From NCBI RefSeq assembly GCF_017355985.1, contig NZ_JAFIQU010000011.1:124001-188000 (forward strand): a stretch of 64,000 nt of DNA. Direction: 5' to 3'. Source of the DNA: Arenibaculum pallidiluteum. GTDB lineage: Bacteria > Pseudomonadota > Alphaproteobacteria > Azospirillales > Azospirillaceae. This document shows positions 1 to 7,903 of the stretch, one piece after another. Both the position numbers and the translations under genes were made by a program. Below the pieces are notes generated by a model, which saw nothing but the letters and a program-made list of their open reading frames with translations, searched no databases and had not been told where the DNA came from. Numbering within the stretch: position 1 is the first letter of the stretch; every line of letters starts with the position of its first letter.

Positions 1-873
1 AATCCTGATCTGGCCCGGATCCTCCGCGGCGGAGGTTTCGTGGTCGCCCCGGGAGTCTTCGACATGATCTCCGCGAAGATCGCGGATTCCGGGCCTGCCG
101 AGGCCCTCTATGTGACGGGATACGGGACCGTCGCCTCGCATCTCGGCCTGCCGGACGCGGGCATCGCGACCTACACCGACATGGTCGGACGTGTCGAGCG
201 CATCGTCCAGGGCGTCTCGAAGCCCGTCATCGCCGATGCGGACACGGGCTATGGCGGCTTGCTCAACGTTCATCACACCGTACGCGGGTACGAGCGGGCG
301 GGGGTTTCGGCCATCCAGATCGAGGACCAGGAGTTCCCGAAGAAATGCGGTCACACGCCGAACCGGCGCGTGATCCTGGCCGACGAGATGGTCCGGAAGA
401 TCCGGGTCGCCGCCGATGCGCGGTCCTCCACCGACCTGCTGATCGTGGCGCGCACGGATGCGCGGACGGGACTGGGGCTCGATGAGGCGCTGAGGCGCGG
501 CGAGGTCTATGCCAGCGCAGGCGCGGACATCCTGTTCATCGAAAGTCCGGAGAACGAGGCGGAGATGGCCCGGATCGGATCTGCCTTCGACGTTCCGGTC
601 CTGGCCAACATCGTCCATGGCGGGCGCACGCCGACGCTCGGACGCGACCGGCTGCGCGAGCTCGGCTTCGCGGTCGCGATCTATCCGGTCGCGGGTTTCC
701 TAGCCGCGGCCAAGGCGATGCAGGCCGCCTATTCGGCCTTGGCGGAAGGGACGGCGGACCTGCCGGTCCCGCTCTATCCCTTCCAGGACTTCAACCTGCT
801 GATGGGCTTCCGGGAGGTCTGGGACTTCGAGCGGCGCCACACCGGGGACGGGGAGGGACGCGATGCGGGCTGA
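1..873 (+). CDS. isocitrate lyase/PEP mutase family lyase (5' partial)
   Basis: Lyase of the isocitrate lyase/PEP mutase superfamily, which cleaves or decarboxylates small 2-oxo or 2-hydroxy diacids with Mg2+. The reading frame is open from base 1 and the residues before the first in-frame GTG (base 40) still align with the family, so the true start lies outside the window. Visible residues about 78-86 carry the metal-binding ADADTGYG motif and about 104-108 the KKCGH loop with its catalytic cysteine. The 290 visible residues are close to full length for the family. It heads a same-strand cluster with a CitE-like lyase, a DehI-type dehalogenase and a nitroreductase. The exact substrate (oxaloacetate, methylisocitrate, dimethylmalate or other) cannot be read from the sequence. 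Confidence 0.9.
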   Translation, partial: NPDLARILRGGGFVVAPGVFDMISAKIADSGPAEALYVTGYGTVASHLGLPDAGIATYTDMVGRVERIVQGVSKPVIADADTGYGGLLNVHHTVRGYERAGVSAIQIEDQEFPKKCGHTPNRRVILADEMVRKIRVAADARSSTDLLIVARTDARTGLGLDEALRRGEVYASAGADILFIESPENEAEMARIGSAFDVPVLANIVHGGRTPTLGRDRLRELGFAVAIYPVAGFLAAAKAMQAAYSALAEGTADLPVPLYPFQDFNLLMGFREVWDFERRHTGDGEGRDAG

Positions 874-1006
874 GGGGACCGCCACGGTGGTGGGGGACAA
901 TGTCCATGACGACGTCCTCTTCCGTGCCCGCGATCTCGCCGTCCTCGATCCGGAGGATCGATTCCAGAACCCACGGATGCCGGCAGGGGACGAGAGATGG
1001 CGATGA
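863..1006 (+). CDS. possible 47-residue overlapping small ORF
   Basis: A short frame starts at an ATG inside the last codons of the lyase gene and stops at a TGA that overlaps the start of the CitE-like gene. It is hydrophilic (for example DDVLFRARDLAVLDPEDRF) and fills the gap between the two genes exactly. That could mean translational coupling or a remnant of a longer gene. I recognise no family. It may equally be an untranslated spacer. Confidence 0.2.
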   Translation: MRAEGTATVVGDNVHDDVLFRARDLAVLDPEDRFQNPRMPAGDERWR

Positions 1007-1989
1007 CGAGAATGGTCAAGGGGCGGCCCGAGCGGCTGCACCGCTCCGAGTTGGCGGTGCCGGCGACTTCAGAGCGGTTCTTCGCAAAGGCGGCGGCAAG
1101 CGCGGCGGATGTCGTGTTCCTGGACCTCGAGGATGCCGTGGCGCCCGCGCGCAAGGCGGAGGCCCGGGCAGGTGCGGTTCGCGCGCTTACGGAGATCGAC
1201 TGGGGAACGAAGACCCTGGCGCTGCGCATCAACGCCCTCGACACCCCATGGGCGCTCCGAGACGTCCTGGACGTCGTCCCGGCGGCACCCCGTCTCGATC
1301 TCGTGCTGCTGCCGAAGGCGGGATCCGCCTTCGACGTCCGCTTCGTCGAACAGCTGCTGATCCTGATCGAGCGGGAGCATGGACGCTCGAAGCGAGTCGG
1401 GATCGAGGTGCTGATCGAGACCGCGAAGGGGGTGGGCCATGCCGAGGAGATCGCGGCCGCGTCGGACAGGCTGGAGGCGATGATCTTCGGGGTCGGCGAC
1501 TACACCGTGGACATGCGGACCTTCGATCCCGTCTTCGGCGCGCCGAGCGCGCGCTACGCGGTGATGACCCCGCCGGGAGAGGATGGCCGTCGCGAACGCC
1601 ACTGGAACGACCAGTGGCATTTCGCGATGGCCCGGGTCGCGAATGCCTGCCGGGCCAACGGGCTCCGTCCGATCGACGGGCCGTTCACGGATTTCGGCGA
1701 TCCCGACGGCTACCGCGCCAGCGCGCAGCGGGCGGCAGCGCTCGGCTTCGAGGGGAAATGGGCGATCCATCCCTCCCAGATCGATCTCGCCAACGAGGTC
1801 TTCTCGCCATCAGCGGAACAGGTCGTCTGGGCTTCCAAAGTGACCGAGGCGATCGGCCGCGCCGTCGCGGAGGGCAATGGCGCCGTCGGGGTCGAGGGCG
1901 TTCTGGTCGACATGGCGCATGCCAAGCAGGCGGAGGCGATCCTCAGGCGTGCCGAGGCCGTTGCGTCCGTACGGGAGCAGGGGGGGTGA
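997..1989 (+). CDS. CitE-like CoA ester lyase (HpcH/HpaI aldolase family)
   Basis: 330-residue protein of the citrate lyase beta / malyl-CoA lyase family, TIM-barrel enzymes that cleave or hydrolyse 3-hydroxyacyl-CoA esters using Mg2+. The segment VVFLDLEDAVAP is the strand with the conserved acidic metal ligand; IEVLIETAKGV and FGVGDYTVDM are further family motifs, and KWAIHPSQID near the C-terminus is the typical CoA-proximal signature. A purine-rich GGGGACGAGAG precedes the ATG. The next gene starts at a GTG overlapping this stop. With the upstream PEP mutase-type lyase it suggests a route ending in retro-aldol cleavage to acetyl-CoA or glyoxylate-type units. Malyl-CoA versus citramalyl-CoA specificity is undetermined. 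Confidence 0.9.
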   Translation: MAMTRMVKGRPERLHRSELAVPATSERFFAKAAASAADVVFLDLEDAVAPARKAEARAGAVRALTEIDWGTKTLALRINALDTPWALRDVLDVVPAAPRLDLVLLPKAGSAFDVRFVEQLLILIEREHGRSKRVGIEVLIETAKGVGHAEEIAAASDRLEAMIFGVGDYTVDMRTFDPVFGAPSARYAVMTPPGEDGRRERHWNDQWHFAMARVANACRANGLRPIDGPFTDFGDPDGYRASAQRAAALGFEGKWAIHPSQIDLANEVFSPSAEQVVWASKVTEAIGRAVAEGNGAVGVEGVLVDMAHAKQAEAILRRAEAVASVREQGG

Positions 1990-2891
1990 CCGGGGTCAGC
2001 GATCCCGTGCCCGCGGTGCGCGAGGCCGATGCCCGGGGCAGGACGGCCGAGCTGTTCGATGAGATCCGGCAGACGCTCGGCGTTCCGTACGTGAACCTGG
2101 TCTGGCGTCATCTTGCGACGATCCCCGGAGGACTGGAGTGGACCTGGGGCGTCGTAAGGCCATTGTACCGAGGCGCGGAGCTGCCGGAGGCGGCGTCCGT
2201 CATCAGGGACGGCATCGATGTCGGCGGGATCGGAGACCTGCCGCCATTCCTCTTCGACGCCGTGGGGATCGGCGCTGCGGAGCGATGCCGGATCGACGCC
2301 TTGATCGCCTCGTACAACCATGTGAATGGCTTGGCGCTCGTGGCTCTCATGGCCGCCCGCGCGGCGCTTTCCGGCCGGGACGGCATATCCGGGCCCGAGG
2401 GGCGAGGAGCGGAGAGGATATCCCTGCGCGGGAGCGCCGACTGGGTGGACTTTCCGCGGCTTCCGGGCCTCGACGAGCTTCCGGCGCATGTTCATGCCCT
2501 TGTGCTGGGGCTCGATGGGTACGGGCGCGTCGGCGACACGCCGGTCGTAGCGAGCCTGTACCGACACCTCGCCCACTGGCCGGGCTTTCTGGCGCTGGCC
2601 TGGCTCGCGCTTCGTCCGGCGCAGGAGGACGGCCGCCTGGCGGCCGGCGTGCGCATGGCGGTCGACGGGGCGCGGCGGGCCGGACGGGAGCTTCCGCACG
2701 GCATCGGCCCTCCGGGCGTCCGTCTCGACATAGATACCCACAACTCCGTCGAAGCCGGCCTGACGGAGTTCACCGAACGGGCAATCGGTCGCATGGTCGT
2801 GATGGGAGCATGCCTGCGGCGTCTGATCCCGGATCCGGCGGGGGACGGGGACCGTGGCATGTCGGGTGGAGTCCGGATCCAGAGAGGTTGA
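1986..2891 (+). CDS. DehI-family 2-haloacid dehalogenase
   Basis: 301-residue protein resembling group I 2-haloacid dehalogenases (DehI, which hydrolyse both D- and L-2-haloacids by direct attack of water). The start is a GTG sharing bases with the stop of the CitE-like gene, so the two are probably translationally coupled. The chain shows the internal duplication that makes DehI a pseudo-dimer: VNLVWRHLATIPGGLEWTW (about residues 36-54) matches VASLYRHLAHWPGFLALAW (about 188-206), sharing RHLA, PG and W positions. SYNHVNG (109-115) and GDTP (183-186) lie where family active-site Asn and Asp residues are expected, but I cannot confirm the catalytic Asp without alignment. Activity on non-halogenated substrates is possible because many family members are uncharacterised. 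Confidence 0.82.
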   Translation: MTGVSDPVPAVREADARGRTAELFDEIRQTLGVPYVNLVWRHLATIPGGLEWTWGVVRPLYRGAELPEAASVIRDGIDVGGIGDLPPFLFDAVGIGAAERCRIDALIASYNHVNGLALVALMAARAALSGRDGISGPEGRGAERISLRGSADWVDFPRLPGLDELPAHVHALVLGLDGYGRVGDTPVVASLYRHLAHWPGFLALAWLALRPAQEDGRLAAGVRMAVDGARRAGRELPHGIGPPGVRLDIDTHNSVEAGLTEFTERAIGRMVVMGACLRRLIPDPAGDGDRGMSGGVRIQRG

Positions 2892-2895
2892 GCTG

Positions 2896-3609
2896 ATGTC
2901 GGAGCGAGACGCGCCGGTTCTTGACGCCGAGGCCGTGCGGGCGGCGGTCGAATGGGCTATCCGCACGAGGCGCAGTGTCCGCGGATTTCGTCCGACCCCG
3001 ATCCCGCGGGAGACGGTGGAGCGCATCCTGACGCTGGCGAGCCGGGCCCCGAGCGGCAGCAACATGCAGCCCTGGAAAGTGCATGTCCTCCTGGGGCCCG
3101 CCCTGGAACGCCTGCGCGCGGAGCTGCTCGCCCTGCACGAGGCCGGCGCACCAGAGGCCCGCGAGTACGACTACTATCCCCGGGAATGGCGGCAACCTTA
3201 TCTCGATCGCCGCCGCAGGCTGGGATGGGGACTCTATGCGCTTGCCGGCGTGGAGAAGGGCGACCGGGTAGGGGCAGCGCGTCAGCGGGGCCGGAATTAC
3301 GTCCTTTTCGGCGCGCCGGTCGGGATGATCTTCACCATCGACCGCGATCTCGGCCGGGGAAGCTGGCTGGATTTCGGGATGTTCCTCCAGAACATCATGA
3401 TCGCCGCGCGCGGCCACGGTCTCGACACATGCCCGCAGGCAGCGCTCGCCAATTACCCCGATGTGGTCCGCCGGCAGCTCGGCATCCCGGAGGACGAGCT
3501 CGTGCTGTGCGGGATGGCGCTCGGCTTCGAGGATTCCGGCGAGCCCGTGAACCGGCTGGCCGTCGAGCGGGAGCCGCTTGGCGCCTTCACGATCTTCCAC
3601 GAGACATGA
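2896..3609 (+). CDS. nitroreductase family FMN protein
   Basis: 237-residue flavoprotein of the nitroreductase fold, using FMN and NAD(P)H to reduce nitro groups, quinones or enones. Near the N-terminus TRRSVRGFRPTPIP holds the arginine/serine FMN phosphate contacts and RAPSGSNMQPW is the flavin-binding loop; DTCPQAALANY and CGMALGFED are the C-terminal family signatures. I chose the ATG at 2896, just after the DehI stop and preceded by AGAGAGGTTGAG, rather than an upstream in-frame ATG that would overlap DehI by 38 bases. It is the last gene of the cluster; the gene beyond is convergent. A role in detoxifying a halogenated or nitro aromatic is an inference from neighbours. Confidence 0.9.
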   Translation: MSERDAPVLDAEAVRAAVEWAIRTRRSVRGFRPTPIPRETVERILTLASRAPSGSNMQPWKVHVLLGPALERLRAELLALHEAGAPEAREYDYYPREWRQPYLDRRRRLGWGLYALAGVEKGDRVGAARQRGRNYVLFGAPVGMIFTIDRDLGRGSWLDFGMFLQNIMIAARGHGLDTCPQAALANYPDVVRRQLGIPEDELVLCGMALGFEDSGEPVNRLAVEREPLGAFTIFHET

Positions 3610-3645
3610 TCCACCCCGGCGACCTCCGCCGCATGCGGTACGTCC

Positions 3646-4656
3646 TCATGCGGTGGACCGTCGGGCGGGTGCGGCATCGCGCATTGCGGCAGCAGGCGCC
3701 GGAAGCCTGGTCCCATTGAATACCGGCACCGGGGGCGGCAACGCGGCGAGGTGCTCGGTCCCGTGCTTCATCGCGCGGTTCAGCGCCTCGTGGTGGGTCC
3801 GCAACGTGGGCAGGTCCCAGGCGAAGGAGGCGACGGCGTCCGTCAGTTCGAAGAGCGGAACGGACAGTGCATCGCGGACCGCCCCATAATCCTCGATATC
3901 CGCATCCGAGCCGCGGGCTGCGGCGATGGCCAGCAGCTCGGCGTCGCGCAGGGTGTCCGTGATCCCGTGGGCGGTCACGGGATCCTTGAAGTAGCCGGGA
4001 TCGCCGACCAGCGCCCAGCCCTGACCACAGGGCTGGCGCATGAAGCCCCTGCGGCCCGGGAAGACGGTCAGGCCGCCGACCGGCGCGGATCCGGCCAACT
4101 CGGTCGCGAGCTCCGGCGCCAGCTCGGCCACGGTCGCGTGGAACCCGGCGGCGGGATTCCGGCGCATGGCATGGCGGAAGCGCGCGGTCGAGACCGACAG
4201 GCAGATGCAGTGCAGCCTGCCGTTCGTCGGGATCACGGCAAGGCCCGCCGCGATTCCGTAGCGCCACTGGTAGCCCTGCTCCGAAAAGCCCGGCCAGTAT
4301 CCGTAGATGGCGGCCGTGGAATGTTCGGCATGCCTCAGCACGGGGGCGCTCGCGAGCCGGGCGACGGCCGAGCCGATGCCGTCGGCCTCGGTCACCCCGC
4401 CGCTCTCGGTGGCATCCTCGCCCGCGGCGATCTGCCAGCCGCGCGGCCTGGTCGTGGCCAGCGTCGCCGCCAGCATGTCGCGGACCTGATCGCGGCCCTC
4501 CATGGTCCGGATGTTCCAGGTGAAGGCGACGAGGTCGCGCCAGTAGCACTCGTCCGCGAACAGCCCCACGGCCGTCGCGATGTCGCCCGCGGCCAGCACC
4601 GCATCGAACCGCGCCAGCATACCCTGAACGCGCGCTTTCGGGGCCAATTCGGGCAT
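3646..4656 (-). CDS. chimeric SnoaL-like / FAD monooxygenase fragment fusion
   Basis: 336-residue ORF that looks like two unrelated gene halves joined in frame. Residues 1-90 read as a SnoaL/NTF2-like domain of the kind found at the start of some flavin oxidoreductases (YWRDLVAFTWNIRTMEGRD). From about residue 91 the sequence becomes the central and C-terminal part of a tryptophan halogenase/geranylgeranyl reductase-like FAD monooxygenase (ADGIGSAVARL, then GWALVGDPGYFKDPVTAHG, the FAD-ribityl motif). The N-terminal GxGxxG Rossmann segment that must bind the ADP part of FAD is missing, so catalysis is unlikely. The join falls near base 4386 at a VTEADG/GADG-like microhomology, consistent with an internal deletion between neighbouring genes. 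The next gene upstream on this strand is also truncated. Confidence 0.75.
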   Translation of the reverse strand: MPELAPKARVQGMLARFDAVLAAGDIATAVGLFADECYWRDLVAFTWNIRTMEGRDQVRDMLAATLATTRPRGWQIAAGEDATESGGVTEADGIGSAVARLASAPVLRHAEHSTAAIYGYWPGFSEQGYQWRYGIAAGLAVIPTNGRLHCICLSVSTARFRHAMRRNPAAGFHATVAELAPELATELAGSAPVGGLTVFPGRRGFMRQPCGQGWALVGDPGYFKDPVTAHGITDTLRDAELLAIAAARGSDADIEDYGAVRDALSVPLFELTDAVASFAWDLPTLRTHHEALNRAMKHGTEHLAALPPPVPVFNGTRLPAPAAAMRDAAPARRSTA

Positions 4657-4720
4657 CGCTTCCCTTTCTCCAGGGTCCCGCGGACGCTCCGTCCGTCTGC
4701 TGCAGCCCTGTCAGCCGCCA

Positions 4721-5248
4721 TCACCGAGACCGACGAGGGCTCGCGCATGCGCAGGCGCACATCTCGAATGCGGAGACGCTCGCACTCGCCTGCTCGAAGA
4801 CACGCGCCCGGGACGCATCGCGCGGCAGGCGCGGGGCGAAGCCGTGGGGAACGAGCCCGTCGGCGATCCCGCCCCGGCTGCCGAACGTCATGGCATCCAT
4901 CGGCTGGCGCCATGCGGCCTCGTGCGGGCGATCGTCCTCGGGCAGCACCATCTCCCGCAGGGACCGGGGATCGTCCCGTCTCAGCAGACGGCCCATGGGC
5001 GAGATCGCGAAGGCCCTTTCCGGGAGCTCGAGGAGAAGCCCGAGCGATGCCAGGGCGCGCAGCAGCCGATAGAGAAGGTGAGCATCGGCGCCGGTGCGCT
5101 GCGCGATCGTGTGGACAGGCAGGGGCGTGTTCCCCGGGAACTGCTCGAAGACGCCGATCTCGACGCCGGCCTGGACGATCTGGCTGCGCCAGTGCCCCCT
5201 TATCAGCTCGAGGACCGCGGCGGCGTCCGATGGATGCTGCGCCATCAT
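4721..5248 (-). CDS. truncated O-methyltransferase (dimerisation domain only, probable pseudogene)
   Basis: About 175 residues matching the N-terminal winged-helix dimerisation domain of SAM-dependent O-methyltransferases (ELIRGHWRSQIVQAGVEIGVF, then HLLYRLLRALASLGLL and RAFAISPMGRLLRRDDP). The frame stops after ASASVSAFE, just before the SAM-binding Rossmann domain (DVGGGxG), which is absent; intact family members have about 330-350 residues. I prefer the paired ATG at 5248 over the ATG at 5275, because a 20-bp hairpin directly abuts the latter and GGGGAATT precedes the former. With the chimeric gene just downstream it forms a decayed methyltransferase/monooxygenase locus, perhaps a former secondary-metabolite or quinone-modifying cluster. 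Confidence 0.7.
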   Translation of the reverse strand: MMAQHPSDAAAVLELIRGHWRSQIVQAGVEIGVFEQFPGNTPLPVHTIAQRTGADAHLLYRLLRALASLGLLLELPERAFAISPMGRLLRRDDPRSLREMVLPEDDRPHEAAWRQPMDAMTFGSRGGIADGLVPHGFAPRLPRDASRARVFEQASASVSAFEMCACACASPRRSR

Positions 5249-5275
5249 GCATAATTCCCCGGGCCGTTCCGCCAT

Positions 5276-5325
5276 GGCCGCGACGGCCTTCCACCGGCTT
5301 CTCGCGGTGGAAGGCCGTCGCGGCC
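5276..5325 (-). terminator. perfect 20-bp inverted repeat, likely terminator
   Basis: Two perfect 20-base arms (5276-5295 and 5306-5325; arm core CGCGACGGCCTTCCACC) flank a 10-base loop. It lies between the end of the DUF2125 gene and the truncated methyltransferase, both on the minus strand, so it may end transcription from upstream. There is no clear U-tract on either strand. Confidence 0.6.
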
Positions 5326-5418
5326 TTCAGGGATGCTCGGTCATGCAGATTTGCCGAGTGTTTCAGATCCCGGCCGGTCGGTTTCAGTCGTAACGCGCCT
5401 TGCCCGCCGGGGGGCGCC

Positions 5419-6435
5419 TCAGCCGCCGAGGCTGGGCAGGGGGGCTATCCGGACCGGGCCCAGGCTGAGCCAGCCCCTTTCCAGCACCATCGGCGCCTCG
5501 ACCACCGCATCGCCATCCGGCGTCCGCCGGCGGGCCAGGAAGCTGACGGCGACCTTGGCGAGGGTCGCGTCGTTCGGACGCATCGCGCCCGCCGCAACCA
5601 GGGCATCCAGTGCCCGGTCGAGGCCGCGCAGCTCGGCATCGAGGCTGCCTTCCGGGACAAGGCCTGGCCCCAGCCCGACTCGACCGCGCGCCTCGCCCTT
5701 CAGGGGCCCATAGTCGATGCCCAGATGCTCGACCTGAACAGCCCCGCCGGCGGCGCGCCAGCGCTCGAGCTGCTCGGGCGCGGTGCCTTCAGGTAGAGGA
5801 CCCGCGAGCCGCAGCGCCGCCGAGGCTTCGGCGACCGACGGCCCGAGCGGCGATGCTGCCGCGGCGGGCAGGACGAGGCTGCGCACCGACAGCGAGGCGG
5901 CCGGCGCGGATCCGTCCGCCAGGTCAGCGAGGCCGAGCCGCAGAGTCTCGGCCCGGGCGCGGCCGGTCTCCTGCCCGACCAGGCCGAGCAGGGCGCCCGC
6001 GAGCGTCAGGTCTCCGGCGGCCAGGCCGCGGCCGAACGCGAAGTCCAGCATGCCTGATCCGCCCTGCTCGGCGATCAGCTCCAGCTCCGGGCGCGGTCCG
6101 GCGGCAGGCAGATGCAGCCGATGGCGTCCCGGTAGGGCGAAGGCCATGCGCGTGGGGCTCCATGGCGCGGCGCTGACGAGCACCTCCGGCCCCTCCCATC
6201 CGAGGCCGTCGGGCAGCCGGACCGCGACATCCGGGATCCGCGCCCGCAGCGTGCCGGGAAAGCCTCCAATTTCGATGGGGCCATGCGCGACCGCGCCGCC
6301 CTGCGCCCGCTGCTCGGCCGCCCAGTCCTCGACGGCAACGCGCAGTCGGACGGCCGCCTGCCACCATGCGACGGCATAGGCGATGCCGAGCAGCAGCACC
6401 GCCAGCGGGAGCAGGAGCGTGAGGCGCTTGCGCAT
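5419..6435 (-). CDS. DUF2125 domain-containing protein
   Basis: 338-residue protein of the DUF2125 family, found mainly in alphaproteobacteria and of unknown function. MRKRLTLLLPLAVLLLG starts an N-terminal signal anchor (about residues 5-24), followed by a long periplasmic part with family features such as GPIEIGGFPGTLRARIPDV. I chose the ATG at 6435 because it begins directly with the basic-hydrophobic anchor; residues further upstream overlap the preceding gene in another frame. It follows a short periplasmic binding protein gene on the same strand with about 58 bases between them, so the two may be co-transcribed. A role in envelope lipid or outer-membrane maintenance is conceivable but not shown. 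Confidence 0.8.
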   Translation of the reverse strand: MRKRLTLLLPLAVLLLGIAYAVAWWQAAVRLRVAVEDWAAEQRAQGGAVAHGPIEIGGFPGTLRARIPDVAVRLPDGLGWEGPEVLVSAAPWSPTRMAFALPGRHRLHLPAAGPRPELELIAEQGGSGMLDFAFGRGLAAGDLTLAGALLGLVGQETGRARAETLRLGLADLADGSAPAASLSVRSLVLPAAAASPLGPSVAEASAALRLAGPLPEGTAPEQLERWRAAGGAVQVEHLGIDYGPLKGEARGRVGLGPGLVPEGSLDAELRGLDRALDALVAAGAMRPNDATLAKVAVSFLARRRTPDGDAVVEAPMVLERGWLSLGPVRIAPLPSLGG

Positions 6436-6493
6436 GGCATCCAGGTTCGGGAGATCGGGTCGGCGGCCGGTATGGCGGCCGGCGGCTCGTCCG

Positions 6494-6973
6494 TCAAGCG
6501 CCGCCGGCCGCCAGGGCCCGGTAGCGCTGCACCACAAGCTCGGCGCGGCCATCGGCCAGCACGCGCTCGGCCGCCGCTGAAATGCGCGCCGCGAGCGGCG
6601 GTGCCAGGGACCTGCCGCTCAGCAACAGCCATCCGCCCCTTTCGCCCGTCAGCGCCGCCGGGAGATGGGCGAGCACGATCGCCCTCACGTCGTCCTCCGG
6701 CGCCAGGCCCACCGTGACGTCCAGCCGTCCCGCGCGCAACGCGTCGGCCAGCGCCGGTGGCTCCATCTCGATCAGATCCAGGGTGCAGCCCGCATCGTCG
6801 GCCAGGAGCCGCAGCAGGTCGATGGCCGGGCCGGAGGGCGCTCCATCGGGTCCGCGCCCGTGGAGCTGTGACGGCGTCCACCCGGCGCCCAGGCGACAGC
6901 CATTGGCTACGGCCATGCCGGGCGCAGCAACTGCTGCTGAAAAGGCCAGAAGGGTCAGGAGAAGGCGCGGCAT
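6494..6973 (-). CDS. short periplasmic substrate-binding-like protein (family 3)
   Basis: 159-residue protein beginning with a signal peptide (MPRLLLTLLAFSAAVA, cleavage near AVANG, about residue 25). The remainder resembles part of a family 3 solute-binding protein: IDLLRLLADDAGCTLDLIEM, then LRAGRLDVTVGLAPEDD, matching the usual 'GRxD' lobe. Family members normally have about 240-260 residues, so one lobe is largely missing, either through reduction to a sensor-like module or through truncation. No ABC permease or ATPase is adjacent; the next gene is DUF2125. I chose the ATG at 6973 for the signal peptide. Function as a transport receptor is doubtful. Confidence 0.7.
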   Translation of the reverse strand: MPRLLLTLLAFSAAVAAPGMAVANGCRLGAGWTPSQLHGRGPDGAPSGPAIDLLRLLADDAGCTLDLIEMEPPALADALRAGRLDVTVGLAPEDDVRAIVLAHLPAALTGERGGWLLLSGRSLAPPLAARISAAAERVLADGRAELVVQRYRALAAGGA

Positions 6974-7154
6974 GACTGTCCCCGCTGGCCTCGGCGCCGA
7001 GAAACTACCCCGAATCCTCAGGCCGCGCCCCGGGAACTGCCGTGGCAGCGTTGGCGCAGACGTGGTACGGTCGCCTACCCGAAAGCTCCAGCTCGGGCCC
7101 TGTCCCGGAGCAATCGTCCCGAGTTGAGATCCTCGTCCGCGTCCTTCCGCACCG

Positions 7155-7811
7155 ATGCCGCCCGACGCATCCTCCGCCAGACCATCCTCGACCCCCACCG
7201 TGACGGATTTCGAATCCGGCCCGATCCCGGGCCCCGAGATCCTGGCGCTGCCCCCCGGCCGCGACCTGTGGGTCTTTGCCTACGGCTCGCTGATGTGGGA
7301 TCCCGGCTTCGTCCATGCGGAGACCCGTCCTGCGCTGCTGCGCGGCTACCATCGCGAGTTCTGCGTGTCCTCGCACCGCTACCGTGGCACGCTGGAGCGG
7401 CCCGGCCTCGTTCTCGGGCTTGACCGTGGCGGGTCCTGCCGCGGCCTCGCCTTCCGGGTCGAGGCCGCGACGGTGCCGGACGCGCTCGCCTATCTCTGGG
7501 ACCGGGAGATGTCCAGCGGGGTCTACCGGCCGCGCATGGTGCCGATCTCGACCGCCGGCGGGCGGCTCCTTGCCTGCGCCTTCCTGGCCGATCCCCGGCA
7601 CCGCCAGTACTGCGGCGCGCTGAGCCTTGACGATGTCGCGGGCCGGATCAGGGAGTGCTGCGGCGAGCGGGGGCCGAACATCGACTATCTCGCGAACACG
7701 GTTGTGCATCTGCACGCGCTCGGGATCCGTGACGCCCGGCTCGAGGCGCTGCATGCCGCGGCCTGCGGCCAGTCCGAGGTACCCTGCGCCGCCTCGCCGG
7801 GCTTGGCTTGA
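7155..7811 (+). CDS. ChaC-like gamma-glutamylcyclotransferase
   Basis: 218-residue ChaC family enzyme, which cleaves glutathione to 5-oxoproline and Cys-Gly. The fold-defining motif VFAYGSLMWDPGF appears at about residues 34-46, RYRGTLERPGLVLGLD follows, and YLWDREMSSGVYRPR supplies the candidate catalytic glutamate. The C-terminal GPNIDYLANTVVHLHALGI is also typical. About 15 residues at the N-terminus look non-conserved; a GTG at 7200 is a plausible alternative start. It sits immediately before hpf and ptsN, where alphaproteobacteria usually have rpoN. Confidence 0.9.
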   Translation: MPPDASSARPSSTPTVTDFESGPIPGPEILALPPGRDLWVFAYGSLMWDPGFVHAETRPALLRGYHREFCVSSHRYRGTLERPGLVLGLDRGGSCRGLAFRVEAATVPDALAYLWDREMSSGVYRPRMVPISTAGGRLLACAFLADPRHRQYCGALSLDDVAGRIRECCGERGPNIDYLANTVVHLHALGIRDARLEALHAAACGQSEVPCAASPGLA

Positions 7812-7903
7812 CTCCTGCGGGAGGCGGCCTCTACTGTGGCGTTCCAGGTCGGCAGCGCTCGCCTCGTCCGAAGAATCCGCTCACGAAACCGACAGAGCAG
7901 GAC

